A stretch of 64,000 nt of DNA from Lunatibacter salilacus (GTDB taxonomy: Bacteria > Bacteroidota > Bacteroidia > Cytophagales > Cyclobacteriaceae), in NCBI RefSeq assembly GCF_009797935.1, contig NZ_VOLC01000012.1:176698-240697 (forward strand). Reading direction: 5' to 3'. Of the stretch, positions 9,162 to 17,230 are shown piece by piece; positions within the stretch are counted from its first letter, which is position 1; the number at the start of each line of letters is the position of its first letter. The notes under the pieces are model-generated. The model worked only from the letters and a program-made list of their open reading frames with translations. It made no database searches and was not told where the DNA came from. A program made the position numbers and the translations under genes.

Positions 9162-10106
9162 TTAAGAAATGATTTTATCCAAGACTGCCTGAGCAGCGAA
9201 AATTCTGTTTTTTGCTTGCTGCTGCACCAAACTTCTAGAACCGTCCAAAATTTCATCCGACAATTCTAGGTTCCTCCTTACAGGAAGGCAATGCATTACT
9301 TTAGCCTCAGGACTTCGCTTTAGTTTTTCTTCTGTGAGCAGCCAAGGTTCGTCCACGTGGATGATTTTCCCATAGGACTGGAATGCACTCCAGTTTTTGA
9401 CATAAACAAAGTCGGCATCCTCCAATGCTTTGGCTTGATTATGTTCAATGGTCGCCCCAGCAGTAAACCGTTCGTCAAGCTCATAGCCTTCCGGATGGGT
9501 AATTGTTAAATCGTAGTTACATCCCAATGTCCATTCGGCAAACGAATTGGCGACTGCATGGGGAATGGCTTTTATATGCGGAGCCCAGGTAAGGACTACC
9601 TTGGGTTTGGTGTTCTCTGATAGGTTTTCTTTGATGGTCACCATATCAGCCAAACTCTGCAAAGGATGCCTAATGGCAGACTCCAGACTTACTACCGGCA
9701 AATTAGCGTATTTGATGAATTGATTTATGGTGAAATCATCCGAATCCTCTTTCTTATTAGATAGTGAGGGAAAGGCCCGGATTGCAAGTACATCAAAATA
9801 ACTTCCAAGCACCGCAGCAGCATCTTTAATATGCTCCACTGTCATCTTGTTCATAATGGCTCCTTCCTGCATTTCCAAGGCCCAGCCGTCCTTGTCCATA
9901 TTTAGCACGATACTTTCTATTCCCAAATTGGATGCTGCGATTTGAGTGCTTACCCGGGTTCGTAGACTTGGGTTCAGAAAAATTAATCCCAAACGCTTCC
10001 CCTTACCCTTTGCATCAGCGGCAAGGGGTGCGTTTTTAAAATATAGTGCTTTGTCAATTAATTCTTGGGCGAGGGTATTGGATTCAAATTGCGTAAAATG
10101 CTTCAT
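9162..10106 (-). CDS. argF': N-acylornithine carbamoyltransferase (SOTCase/AOTCase family)
   Basis: The enzyme transfers carbamoyl phosphate to N-acylornithine. Visible motifs are SLRTR (47-51) for carbamoyl phosphate, ATRHPLQ-type SAIRHPLQSLAD, ITHPEGYELD and HCLPVRRN. These closely resemble the Bacteroides fragilis N-succinylornithine enzyme as I recall it. The residue that separates succinyl (Pro90) from acetyl (Glu92, Xanthomonas) enzymes aligns with Val90 here, in NKMTVEHI. The start is the ATG at 10104-10106, giving 314 residues; a TTG one codon upstream is less likely. It lies 15 bp after the argD stop, within the operon. Confidence 0.92.
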   Translation of the reverse strand: MKHFTQFESNTLAQELIDKALYFKNAPLAADAKGKGKRLGLIFLNPSLRTRVSTQIAASNLGIESIVLNMDKDGWALEMQEGAIMNKMTVEHIKDAAAVLGSYFDVLAIRAFPSLSNKKEDSDDFTINQFIKYANLPVVSLESAIRHPLQSLADMVTIKENLSENTKPKVVLTWAPHIKAIPHAVANSFAEWTLGCNYDLTITHPEGYELDERFTAGATIEHNQAKALEDADFVYVKNWSAFQSYGKIIHVDEPWLLTEEKLKRSPEAKVMHCLPVRRNLELSDEILDGSRSLVQQQAKNRIFAAQAVLDKIIS

Positions 10107-10121
10107 CAAGTGTAGTTATTA

Positions 10122-11264
10122 TCAAGCTTCTTTTAGTTCCAAAACAGCCTGAAGGCTATCAATAAATAAATGTAGGGCTTTTGCGTCGATAGTTAAAGGT
10201 GGCAGCAAACGTATTGTGTTTTTTCCTGCCGCACTTCCGGTGAAAATCCGGAATTTATGAACAAGTTCCGACCTTACGGGTCCGGCTTCTCTGTCTAAAT
10301 CTATCCCTATCATCAAACCTCTTCCCCGTATGTCGGTAACTGATTCTATTTTGGAAAGCTCCTCCATGATCCAATTACCTTGATGGAGGGCATTTTCCAT
10401 CAATTTTTCATTTTCAATTACTTCCAGTACTGCCAACCCTGCGGCGCAAGCCAAGTGGTTACCACCAAATGTAGTGCCCAACAACCCGTATGAGGCTTTG
10501 AAATCAGGATGAATTAGAACGCCTCCTATAGGAAACCCATTACCCATTCCCTTTGCTATAGTGATCAAGTCCGGTCGCAACCCTTCAATCCATTGGTGGG
10601 CAAAAAACCTGCCAGTTCTACCATAACCTGACTGTACCTCATCTAAAATTAGCTTGGCCTGGTATTTTTCACATAAGCCAGCTAAACCCAACACAAACGC
10701 AGCATCAGGAACCTGAACGCCGTTTACCCCTTGGATCCCTTCTATGATGATTCCGGCCACTTGACCTTTCCTCAGTAGTTCTTCCGCACTTTCCAAATCC
10801 CCAAATGAAAGGAAATGAACTTTATGATGGCTGTTAAACGGTGCTACAATTTTTGGATTGTCCGTAATGGCGACTACTCCGGAGGTCCTTCCGTGGAAAG
10901 CCCCTTTGAATGTAATAAAGGAATCTTTTCCGGTAGCAAATGAGGCTAATTTCAACGCATTCTCGTTTGCCTCAGCACCCGAATTACATAAAAAAAGGTC
11001 ATATTCCGGGTATCCGGACATATTTCCCAATTTTTTGGAAAATTCCTGTTGGATGGGAATTTTTACGGAATTTGAATAAAACGCAATATTATTCAGTTGG
11101 CTAGTAATTCTATCCACGAAATGTGGGTGGGTATGGCCGATAGAGATGACCGCATGTCCTCCATACAGGTCAAGGTATTCATTGCCTTCTTCGTCCCATA
11201 GGGTAGCCCCAAGCGCCTTTACCGGAGTAACATCGATTAGTGGGTAAACGTCAAATGGTTTCAT
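10122..11264 (-). CDS. argD: N-acylornithine aminotransferase (class III, PLP)
   Basis: The 380-residue class III aminotransferase converts N-acylglutamate semialdehyde to N-acylornithine with glutamate as donor. It has LCNSGAEANENALKLA, the PLP-phosphate region GAFHGRT, the cofactor aspartate in ILDEVQSGYGRTG and the Schiff-base lysine in ITIAKGMGNGFPIGG. Length is normal for ArgD. It is separated from argC by a 156-bp gap that holds a dispersed repeat with strong hairpins, so expression relative to argC may be modulated there. Confidence 0.94.
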   Translation of the reverse strand: MKPFDVYPLIDVTPVKALGATLWDEEGNEYLDLYGGHAVISIGHTHPHFVDRITSQLNNIAFYSNSVKIPIQQEFSKKLGNMSGYPEYDLFLCNSGAEANENALKLASFATGKDSFITFKGAFHGRTSGVVAITDNPKIVAPFNSHHKVHFLSFGDLESAEELLRKGQVAGIIIEGIQGVNGVQVPDAAFVLGLAGLCEKYQAKLILDEVQSGYGRTGRFFAHQWIEGLRPDLITIAKGMGNGFPIGGVLIHPDFKASYGLLGTTFGGNHLACAAGLAVLEVIENEKLMENALHQGNWIMEELSKIESVTDIRGRGLMIGIDLDREAGPVRSELVHKFRIFTGSAAGKNTIRLLPPLTIDAKALHLFIDSLQAVLELKEA

Positions 11265-11287
11265 ATGTTTGTATTTGTTTTTCAGCG

Positions 11288-11418
11288 GTCATAACTTGTC
11301 CCGATTTATCGGGGTGGAATCCCTGCCTGCGGCAGGCAGCATGTTGATAATCATCCCACTATGTGACGGTTACGGCATGCCTGCCTGTCCCGTAGGCAGG
11401 CTCGATTTCAAAGTGGTA
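11288..11418 (-). repeat. Dispersed intergenic repeat, copy A
   Basis: The argC-argD gap contains hairpins (CTGCCTGCGGCAGGCAG and GCCTGCCT...AGGCAGGC) plus CCCGATTTATCGGG. Its reverse complement aligns with 61337-61457: both have AAATCGAGCCTGCCTAC, GGCAGGCATG, GTCACA, TGGGATGA and a CCCGATAAAyCGGG stem. Shorter relatives are at 13616-13678 and 49809-49869. Confidence 0.7.
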
Positions 11419-11420
11419 GG

Positions 11421-12389
11421 TTAAAAGACCGTACTTTTAAGTCGTAATCCTGATTTTTCATCCAGCCCAAAGGCCAGGTTTAGATTTTGAACGGCTTGCC
11501 CGGAGGCCCCCTTCAATAAGTTGTCAATGGCAGAATAGATTACCAGTTGACCTGCTTCCTTTTTAAGATGGACCAGGCATTTGTTGGTATTTACTACCTG
11601 TTTCAAGTCTATGTCCAGTCTGGAAATATGTGTGAATGCAGCCTCACTATAGAAATCCTCGTACGTTTCATAGGCCTCTTCCAAGCTTCCGGAGAAAGGG
11701 AAATAGGCGGTAATCCAAATCCCACGGGTAAAATTCCCCCTATATGGTACGAATAGCAGGTCATTTGTAAAGCTGTCATTTAATTGTCCAAAAGTCTGTT
11801 TGATCTCCGTCAAATGCTGATGGGTAAATAATTTGTAAATGGAAACATTGTCATTTCGATGACTGAAATGGGTTGGCTCACTTAGCTTCTTTCCTGCCCC
11901 GGTACTACCTGTGATTCCTGTTATATGGAGTGCGGCACCTTCTGTAAAGCCTGCCGCCACTGAAGGGGCAAGCGCCAATTGGATACCAGTAGCAAAGCAG
12001 CCTGGGTTGGCGATTTTCTTTGAATTTTGAATCGTATCCCTATTCACCTCCGGAAGACCATACACAAACCCATTGGTTTCATTCCTGAAATCAGTGCTGA
12101 GGTCGATAATTACAGTGGAACCTCCAAAACTGTGTTTCTCCAAAAACGGTCTTGTCTCCCCATGCGGTAGGCATAGGAAAACAGCGTCAAGTTCCGAAGT
12201 ACTCACTACATCTGTAAAAACCAAAGTTGACTCACCGATTAAATCAGGGTGAACCTCCTCCAGTTTCCTGCCTTTTTGGCTGTTGCTGTGAATGTAGCTT
12301 ATTTCTACCTCCGGATGGTGAACGAGCAGTCGAAGGAGTTCTCCCCCGGTATACCCCGCTGCACCAATCACTGCGGTTTTAATTTTCAT
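11421..12389 (-). CDS. argC: N-acyl-gamma-glutamyl-phosphate reductase
   Basis: The enzyme reduces N-acylglutamyl phosphate to the semialdehyde with NADPH. The 322-residue protein has the N-terminal nucleotide-binding motif GAAGYTGGELLRLL (9-22), the catalytic cysteine in ANPGCFATG (about residue 131), and the His-containing HQHLTEI region near the substrate site. Length is standard for type 1 ArgC. Its start codon lies inside the 3' end of argG (11-bp overlap), so the two are translationally coupled. Confidence 0.95.
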   Translation of the reverse strand: MKIKTAVIGAAGYTGGELLRLLVHHPEVEISYIHSNSQKGRKLEEVHPDLIGESTLVFTDVVSTSELDAVFLCLPHGETRPFLEKHSFGGSTVIIDLSTDFRNETNGFVYGLPEVNRDTIQNSKKIANPGCFATGIQLALAPSVAAGFTEGAALHITGITGSTGAGKKLSEPTHFSHRNDNVSIYKLFTHQHLTEIKQTFGQLNDSFTNDLLFVPYRGNFTRGIWITAYFPFSGSLEEAYETYEDFYSEAAFTHISRLDIDLKQVVNTNKCLVHLKKEAGQLVIYSAIDNLLKGASGQAVQNLNLAFGLDEKSGLRLKSTVF

Positions 12390-13584
12390 CTTCAGAAAGG
12401 GTTTGGTTCACTTTATGAAATATTGCGGTTTGGTTGCCAAGGATTTTGGTAAAGCCTTTGACGTCATCGGCCGTATATCCTTTGTTCATTTCTCCATAGC
12501 TACCAAATTTAGAGGACATAAGGTCATGGGCCGATTCAATGCCTATTAGGTTGAATCGGTATGGGTTAAGAGCTACCATCACTTTCCCGGTTACGAACTT
12601 TTGGGTATCTTCCAAGAATGCTTCTAGGTTTCTCATCACGGGGTCCAAGTAGTGGCCTTCATGCAAGTGGTTTCCATAAAACTCCGATAGTTGATTTTTC
12701 CAAAATGATTGCCACTTTGTAAGTGTATGTTTCTCCAGCAACTGATGTGATTTGATAATGATCAACGGGGCGGCGGCTTCAAAACCAACTCTACCCTTGA
12801 TGCCTATGATGGTATCTCCAACATGTGTATCCCTTCCAATACCATAAGGCCCAGCCATTTCCTGGACTTTTAATATGGCATCCACCGGATTGTCATATTG
12901 CTTATCATTGACACCTTTCAGCTCGCCGTGCTCAAAAGTCAATGTAAGCGTCTTCGTCTCCTTCTCGGTGGCTTGGGTAGGGTAGGCGTCTTCAGGAAGG
13001 GATAAGTTGGATGTCAATGTCTCTTTTCCGCCTACGGACGTTCCCCATATTCCTTTATTGATGGAGTAAGCCGCTTTCTCAAAATTCATACTTACCCCAT
13101 GTTTTTTCAAATAGGCTATTTCTTCCTCCCTGCTGAGTTTCAGGTCACGGATAGGAGTAATGATTTCAGCTCCAGGAAGGATGGTTTGGAAGATCATATC
13201 AAATCTTACCTGATCATTTCCCGCCCCCGTACTTCCGTGGGCTACCGCTGTTGCTCCGATTCCTTTGGCATATTCAGCCAGGGACTTGGCTTGAAGGATT
13301 CTTTCCGCACTTACAGAAAGGGGATAGGTTTGATTTTTTAAAACATTCCCGAAAACCAAATATTTAATTACTTCCTGATAATAGGTAGTGGTAACATCCA
13401 AAACTTTAAAAGAAGCCACTCCCAAGGTTTTGGCCCTAGTTTCTATTTGAGTAAGTTCCTCTTCACTAAACCCTCCGGTATTGACCAAGACAGCGTGAAC
13501 CTCATACCCTTTATCCTTTGTTAAATGAATGGCGCAGAAGGTAGTATCCAATCCCCCGCTGTAAGCTAAAACGACTTTTTTCAT
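12379..13584 (-). CDS. argG: Argininosuccinate synthase
   Basis: The enzyme joins citrulline and aspartate using ATP. The 401-residue protein opens with the PP-loop VLAYSGGLDTT (4-14), then has VAHGSTGAGNDQVRFD (about 115-130) and the DAPY-like substrate region further on. Length is typical. It is the first canonical arg gene of the operon, 147 bp after the GNAT gene, and overlaps argC by 11 bp. The gap to the GNAT gene contains a dispersed repeat. Confidence 0.95.
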   Translation of the reverse strand: MKKVVLAYSGGLDTTFCAIHLTKDKGYEVHAVLVNTGGFSEEELTQIETRAKTLGVASFKVLDVTTTYYQEVIKYLVFGNVLKNQTYPLSVSAERILQAKSLAEYAKGIGATAVAHGSTGAGNDQVRFDMIFQTILPGAEIITPIRDLKLSREEEIAYLKKHGVSMNFEKAAYSINKGIWGTSVGGKETLTSNLSLPEDAYPTQATEKETKTLTLTFEHGELKGVNDKQYDNPVDAILKVQEMAGPYGIGRDTHVGDTIIGIKGRVGFEAAAPLIIIKSHQLLEKHTLTKWQSFWKNQLSEFYGNHLHEGHYLDPVMRNLEAFLEDTQKFVTGKVMVALNPYRFNLIGIESAHDLMSSKFGSYGEMNKGYTADDVKGFTKILGNQTAIFHKVNQTLSEDEN

Positions 13585-13615
13585 CTGTTTTTAATTGTTT
13601 TTTTCAATAGTCAGT

Positions 13616-13678
13616 TGGAATCTCGCATTGCAAATAATCATCCCAGTGTGGGACTTTCTCGTCATGCTCGATTTCATG
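13616..13678 (-). repeat. Dispersed intergenic repeat, copy B
   Basis: On the minus strand this reads ATGAAATCGAGCATGACG, then a spacer, then TGGGATGATTATTTGCAATGCGAGATTCC in outline. It matches copy C (49809-49869) almost end to end, with copies A and D longer. Confidence 0.65.
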
Positions 13679-13731
13679 AATATTAAATTAGTTGGATTCC
13701 CAATCGGAATCTGTCATGCAATATCTTTGAG

Positions 13732-14424
13732 TTAATTTTTTTCTTTGTTTGAATTTTCCAGCTCTTTATTTTTTCTGAATTTCAGAAACACATCTTTTTT
13801 CACCTTCATCAGATTGATAAAAAGTTGAACATTTTTTTGGAAGTCTTCTCTTAATTTTGTCTGGACACTTTTTTTCTCCGGCTTAGGTTCGTAGAGCATG
13901 GCTGTACAGAGACAATTTTGCCGGTTTTTGCTCATAAGAATTTCATAATTCACGCAACTTTTACATCCTTTCCAGAATTCATCATCGGTTGTTAGGTCAG
14001 AATAACTCACGGGGTAATACCCCAATTCAGAGTTTATTTTCATTACAGCCGCACCGGTGGTAAGTCCGAATATTTTGGAATCGGGATATTTTTGCCTGCT
14101 TAGTTTAAAAACTTCCTTTTTGATTTCCCGTGCCAATCCGCACTTTCGGAATTCCGGAGAAACAATTAGCCCGGAGTTTGCCACAAACTTGCCGTGTCCC
14201 CAAGCTTCGATATAGCAAAATCCAGCCCACTTCCCATCCTTGGTAAGAGCAATCACTGCCTTTCCTTCAGACATCTTGGTTTTGATATATTCAGGCGAAC
14301 GCTTAGCTATACCTGTACCTCTAGCCTGAGCGGAAAGTTCCATCTCGGCTGTGATGGTGTCTGCATATGCATGATGCTGTTCTCCAGCAGGTTTTATAAT
14401 GAATTTTTGGTTTGTCATGGACAT
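13732..14424 (-). CDS. GNAT acyltransferase, probable first enzyme of arginine synthesis
   Basis: The 230-residue protein has a GNAT fold: ALTKDGKWAGFCYIE (beta strands 2-4, about 75-95), then LIVSPEFRKCGLAREIKKEVF, a match to the acetyl-CoA loop (RxxGxA). A Lys-rich C-terminal tail follows. Its position at the head of an arginine operon, before argG, matches the Bacteroides arrangement, so it is a good candidate for the N-acyl(acetyl or succinyl)glutamate synthase. The reaction is inferred from context. The start may be Met1 or Met3. The region upstream (14425-14800) probably holds the operon promoter. Confidence 0.75.
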   Translation of the reverse strand: MSMTNQKFIIKPAGEQHHAYADTITAEMELSAQARGTGIAKRSPEYIKTKMSEGKAVIALTKDGKWAGFCYIEAWGHGKFVANSGLIVSPEFRKCGLAREIKKEVFKLSRQKYPDSKIFGLTTGAAVMKINSELGYYPVSYSDLTTDDEFWKGCKSCVNYEILMSKNRQNCLCTAMLYEPKPEKKSVQTKLREDFQKNVQLFINLMKVKKDVFLKFRKNKELENSNKEKN

Positions 14425-14799
14425 GAGTTGAATACAGAAACTCTTCTACCCCCTTATTAATTCTTCGAAAGATAGGTATTCCCAGAATGCTTGATGAATG
14501 ATAAAATGGTGATGCGCAAATCAATATCCGCATAGGATATTATAAATAATAACAGGGACTATGCCCTGATAATAGACCTAAAAGTTCTCAATGGAAGAAA
14601 CAATACCCCAATCATCTGATCTACAGATGCAGAATAAAATTTGGCCGATATAGCAGTATTATTTCTCATTATTTTCGATGCACAAATATTTAAACAAATT
14701 TTCACTATTGCAAATTTTTGATGCATTTATTGAGCTTGGAGCTTTTGTTGGTTATATCAATGGGCTCTGGTAAAAATGTATACAAATCTTGTACCGAAA
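14425..14799. other. Intergenic region, divergent promoter area
   Basis: This AT-rich spacer lies between the arg operon head and the P-type ATPase. No gene is seen. It should contain the arg operon promoter on the minus strand. I looked for a clear ArgR-type palindrome and found none I would defend. Confidence 0.5.
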
Positions 14800-14872
14800 A
14801 AATACCCTTGAAAGAACATTTCCAAAGTTTTTAACTTTGGAAATGTTAAACCATATTCTTACAAGGGTATTT
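14800..14872. repeat. Long nested hairpin upstream of the P-type ATPase
   Basis: An outer pair AAATACCCTTG (14800-14810) / CAAGGGTATTT (14862-14872) encloses a perfect inner 15-bp inverted repeat, AACATTTCCAAAGTT (14815-14829) and AACTTTGGAAATGTT (14833-14847), with a TTT loop. The element ends 52 bp before the ATPase start. It could be a REP/MITE-like element or a leader-RNA structure. Confidence 0.75.
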
Positions 14873-14924
14873 GGCTTATCTTGCCTGATATTAGCTTCAA
14901 TTCGGGAAAAACCTCGCAAAAGAA

Positions 14925-16907
14925 ATGTCTACCAACCAAAAAAACTCCTACGTTGCAGAGAAAAAGGACCAATCTCAGGCAGGCTGCTGCGGGGAAGATA
15001 GTTTGACCAATCCGCAAGAAAAAGTCAAAGCCAGCCTTGACTGGAAGCTATATTTCCCGAGTTGTCTGAGCTTTATAATCCTTGTTGCAGGGATCTTGAT
15101 GGATCATTTTCAGGTTGGTTGGTTTGAGGGAATTTTTCGGATTTCTATCTATGCATTTGCCTACTTGTTGGTTGGTTGGGAGGTTATCCGGATGGCTGCC
15201 GTCCACCTGATTAAAGGGGGCCTTTTCAATGAATTCTTTTTAATGACCATTGCCACCTTCGGGGCCTTTTATTTGGGAGAATATGCGGAAGGGGTTGCGG
15301 TTATGCTTTTTTATACCATCGGTGAGCTGCTTCAAGGAAATGCGGTACGCAGGTCAAGAAAATCCATCAGGGACCTGATAGATAGCCGACCCACCACAGT
15401 GCGGGTCAAACGGGATAAGGCTTATATCTCACTCAGTCCTGAGAAAGTAGGCCTTGGGGAAGTAATACAAGTAAGGGCAGGTGAAAGGCTGGCCTTGGAT
15501 GGGGTGTTGCTAAACGATGCCGCCGAAATGGATACTGCCGCCCTCACAGGGGAATCTGTTCCCCGACCCGTTTCTTCGGGTGACACGGTTTTGGCAGGCA
15601 TGATTAATCTAAGTCAGCTTGTAGAAGTTAGAACAACCAAATTGTTTAAAGACAGCGCACTGGCTAGAGTTTTATTTTTGGTTGAGCAGGCAAGTAGTAG
15701 AAAAGCAAAAACGCAACGGTTTATTGCCTCATTTGCCAAAATATATACTCCTGTGGTTGTTTTTTCTGCACTGGGATTGGTGATTTTACCATACTTCTTG
15801 ATTGAAACCTATGATTTAAACGATTGGCTGTACCGGGCACTTGTTTTTTTGGTGATTTCCTGTCCCTGCGCATTGGTCATATCCATTCCTTTGGGTTACT
15901 TTGGAGGATTGGGAGCAGCTGCCCAACGGGGGATTTTGTTTAAGGGAGCAAATTACCTCGACGTGATGGCAAAAGTCGACATGGTTGTGTTTGACAAAAC
16001 TGGGACCCTTACAGAGGGAAAGCTACGGGTCGTAAAATCTGACTTCAGCCAATATGATGGTGATGAAAATAAATTAATGGGTGCTGTAGCCGGATTGGAA
16101 TCAAATTCCAACCATCCTGTGGCAAAAGCCATTTTGGAATTTTTAAAACCTGACGATGGAAAGCCACCCCTTTCCAAAATCTCCGAAATCGCAGGAAAAG
16201 GGCTATCAGGAATTTGGGAAGGCAAGCAATTGGTGGCAGGAAATCTCGCTCTACTGGATGAATTTGGAATTACATATGCAGGAGATATGCGGGAGTTTCA
16301 GCAAACATTGATTGGAGTCGGGTTTGAGGGTAGTCTGGTAGGATATTTTTTATTGGCGGACACGGCGAAAATGGACGCTTCAGGTGTCATAGGAGCATTG
16401 AAGTCATTAGGAGTTAACGAGTTTTCCATATTGTCAGGAGACCGAATGGCTGTTGTGAAAAAGTTGGCCGATGATCTTGGTATAGAGAATGCTTTTGGAG
16501 ACCTTTTGCCCGAAGACAAGGTGAGGGAATTTGAGCAGTTATTGGGTAGAAATAGGACGGTGGCCTTTGTCGGCGATGGAATCAACGACGCCCCCGTTTT
16601 AGGTTTGGCGGATGTAGGAATAGCCATGGGTGGGATGGGTTCCGATGCGGCCATTGAAACGGCTGACGTCGTCATACAGGATGACAACCTGTCAAAAATT
16701 CCATTGGCCATTGAAATAGGGCGAAAAACCCGTCAGATAGTTTGGCAAAATATAGGACTCGCTTTTGGGGTAAAGGCGGTTGTTTTAACACTAGGGGCCT
16801 TTGGCATGGCGTCACTTTGGGAAGCTGTGTTTGCTGACGTGGGGGTGGCGTTGTTGGCTATTGGTAATGCGCTTAGGATTCAATATTATTTTAGATATTT
16901 CAATTGA
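14925..16907 (+). CDS. Heavy-metal P1B-type ATPase (Zn/Cd/Pb-type exporter)
   Basis: This inner-membrane ATP-driven metal exporter has 660 residues. Visible are the actuator motif LTGES (208-212), the transmembrane metal site CPC (313-315), phosphorylation site DKTGT (Asp357), the P1B-specific SNHPVAKA and GDGINDAPVLGLADVGIAMG. The C-terminal TM carries a DVGVALL aspartate typical of the Zn/Cd subgroup. There is no N-terminal HMA domain; instead a short Lys/Gln-rich tail with CCGED (21-25) may bind metal. A long hairpin lies upstream. Confidence 0.93.
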   Translation: MSTNQKNSYVAEKKDQSQAGCCGEDSLTNPQEKVKASLDWKLYFPSCLSFIILVAGILMDHFQVGWFEGIFRISIYAFAYLLVGWEVIRMAAVHLIKGGLFNEFFLMTIATFGAFYLGEYAEGVAVMLFYTIGELLQGNAVRRSRKSIRDLIDSRPTTVRVKRDKAYISLSPEKVGLGEVIQVRAGERLALDGVLLNDAAEMDTAALTGESVPRPVSSGDTVLAGMINLSQLVEVRTTKLFKDSALARVLFLVEQASSRKAKTQRFIASFAKIYTPVVVFSALGLVILPYFLIETYDLNDWLYRALVFLVISCPCALVISIPLGYFGGLGAAAQRGILFKGANYLDVMAKVDMVVFDKTGTLTEGKLRVVKSDFSQYDGDENKLMGAVAGLESNSNHPVAKAILEFLKPDDGKPPLSKISEIAGKGLSGIWEGKQLVAGNLALLDEFGITYAGDMREFQQTLIGVGFEGSLVGYFLLADTAKMDASGVIGALKSLGVNEFSILSGDRMAVVKKLADDLGIENAFGDLLPEDKVREFEQLLGRNRTVAFVGDGINDAPVLGLADVGIAMGGMGSDAAIETADVVIQDDNLSKIPLAIEIGRKTRQIVWQNIGLAFGVKAVVLTLGAFGMASLWEAVFADVGVALLAIGNALRIQYYFRYFN

Positions 16908-17230
16908 TATTTATAGATTTTGAGATATTGAGATACAGTAGAAATCGAAGCGAAGCGTAGACCCTGAGGAGCGTAGCGGTTCAGGGTATGGCCTACGGCC
17001 GAAATATTGGGAAATTGATATTTATAGATATTTGATACTGGTGGATATTTAATATGGAAATATGGTAGAAATTTAGTAGAAATATGCCTACGGCGAAATA
17101 GACCCTGCGGTTGAAATATAATGGATTATGGCGGAAATCGGGGATAAGGGAAGATCCCCGATAGAAAAAATAAAGCGACCAATCTTTTTTTTGGAAAAAT
17201 TACTTAACATTGTTAAAATATAGTAAACAG
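16908..17230. other. Low-complexity intergenic region with hairpins
   Basis: No gene is seen. The stretch is made of degenerate repeats of GATATTTA and GTAGAAAT, plus hairpins ACCCTGA (16961-16967) / TCAGGGT (16981-16987) and GGCCTACGGCC (16990-17000). The phrase CCTACGGC recurs near 17087. It looks like decayed repeat sequence. Confidence 0.5.

Noticed and set aside
14425..14800. ArgR box in the arg promoter area
   Set aside because: Several AT-rich half-sites are present but none is convincingly paired, and no argR gene is in the window.
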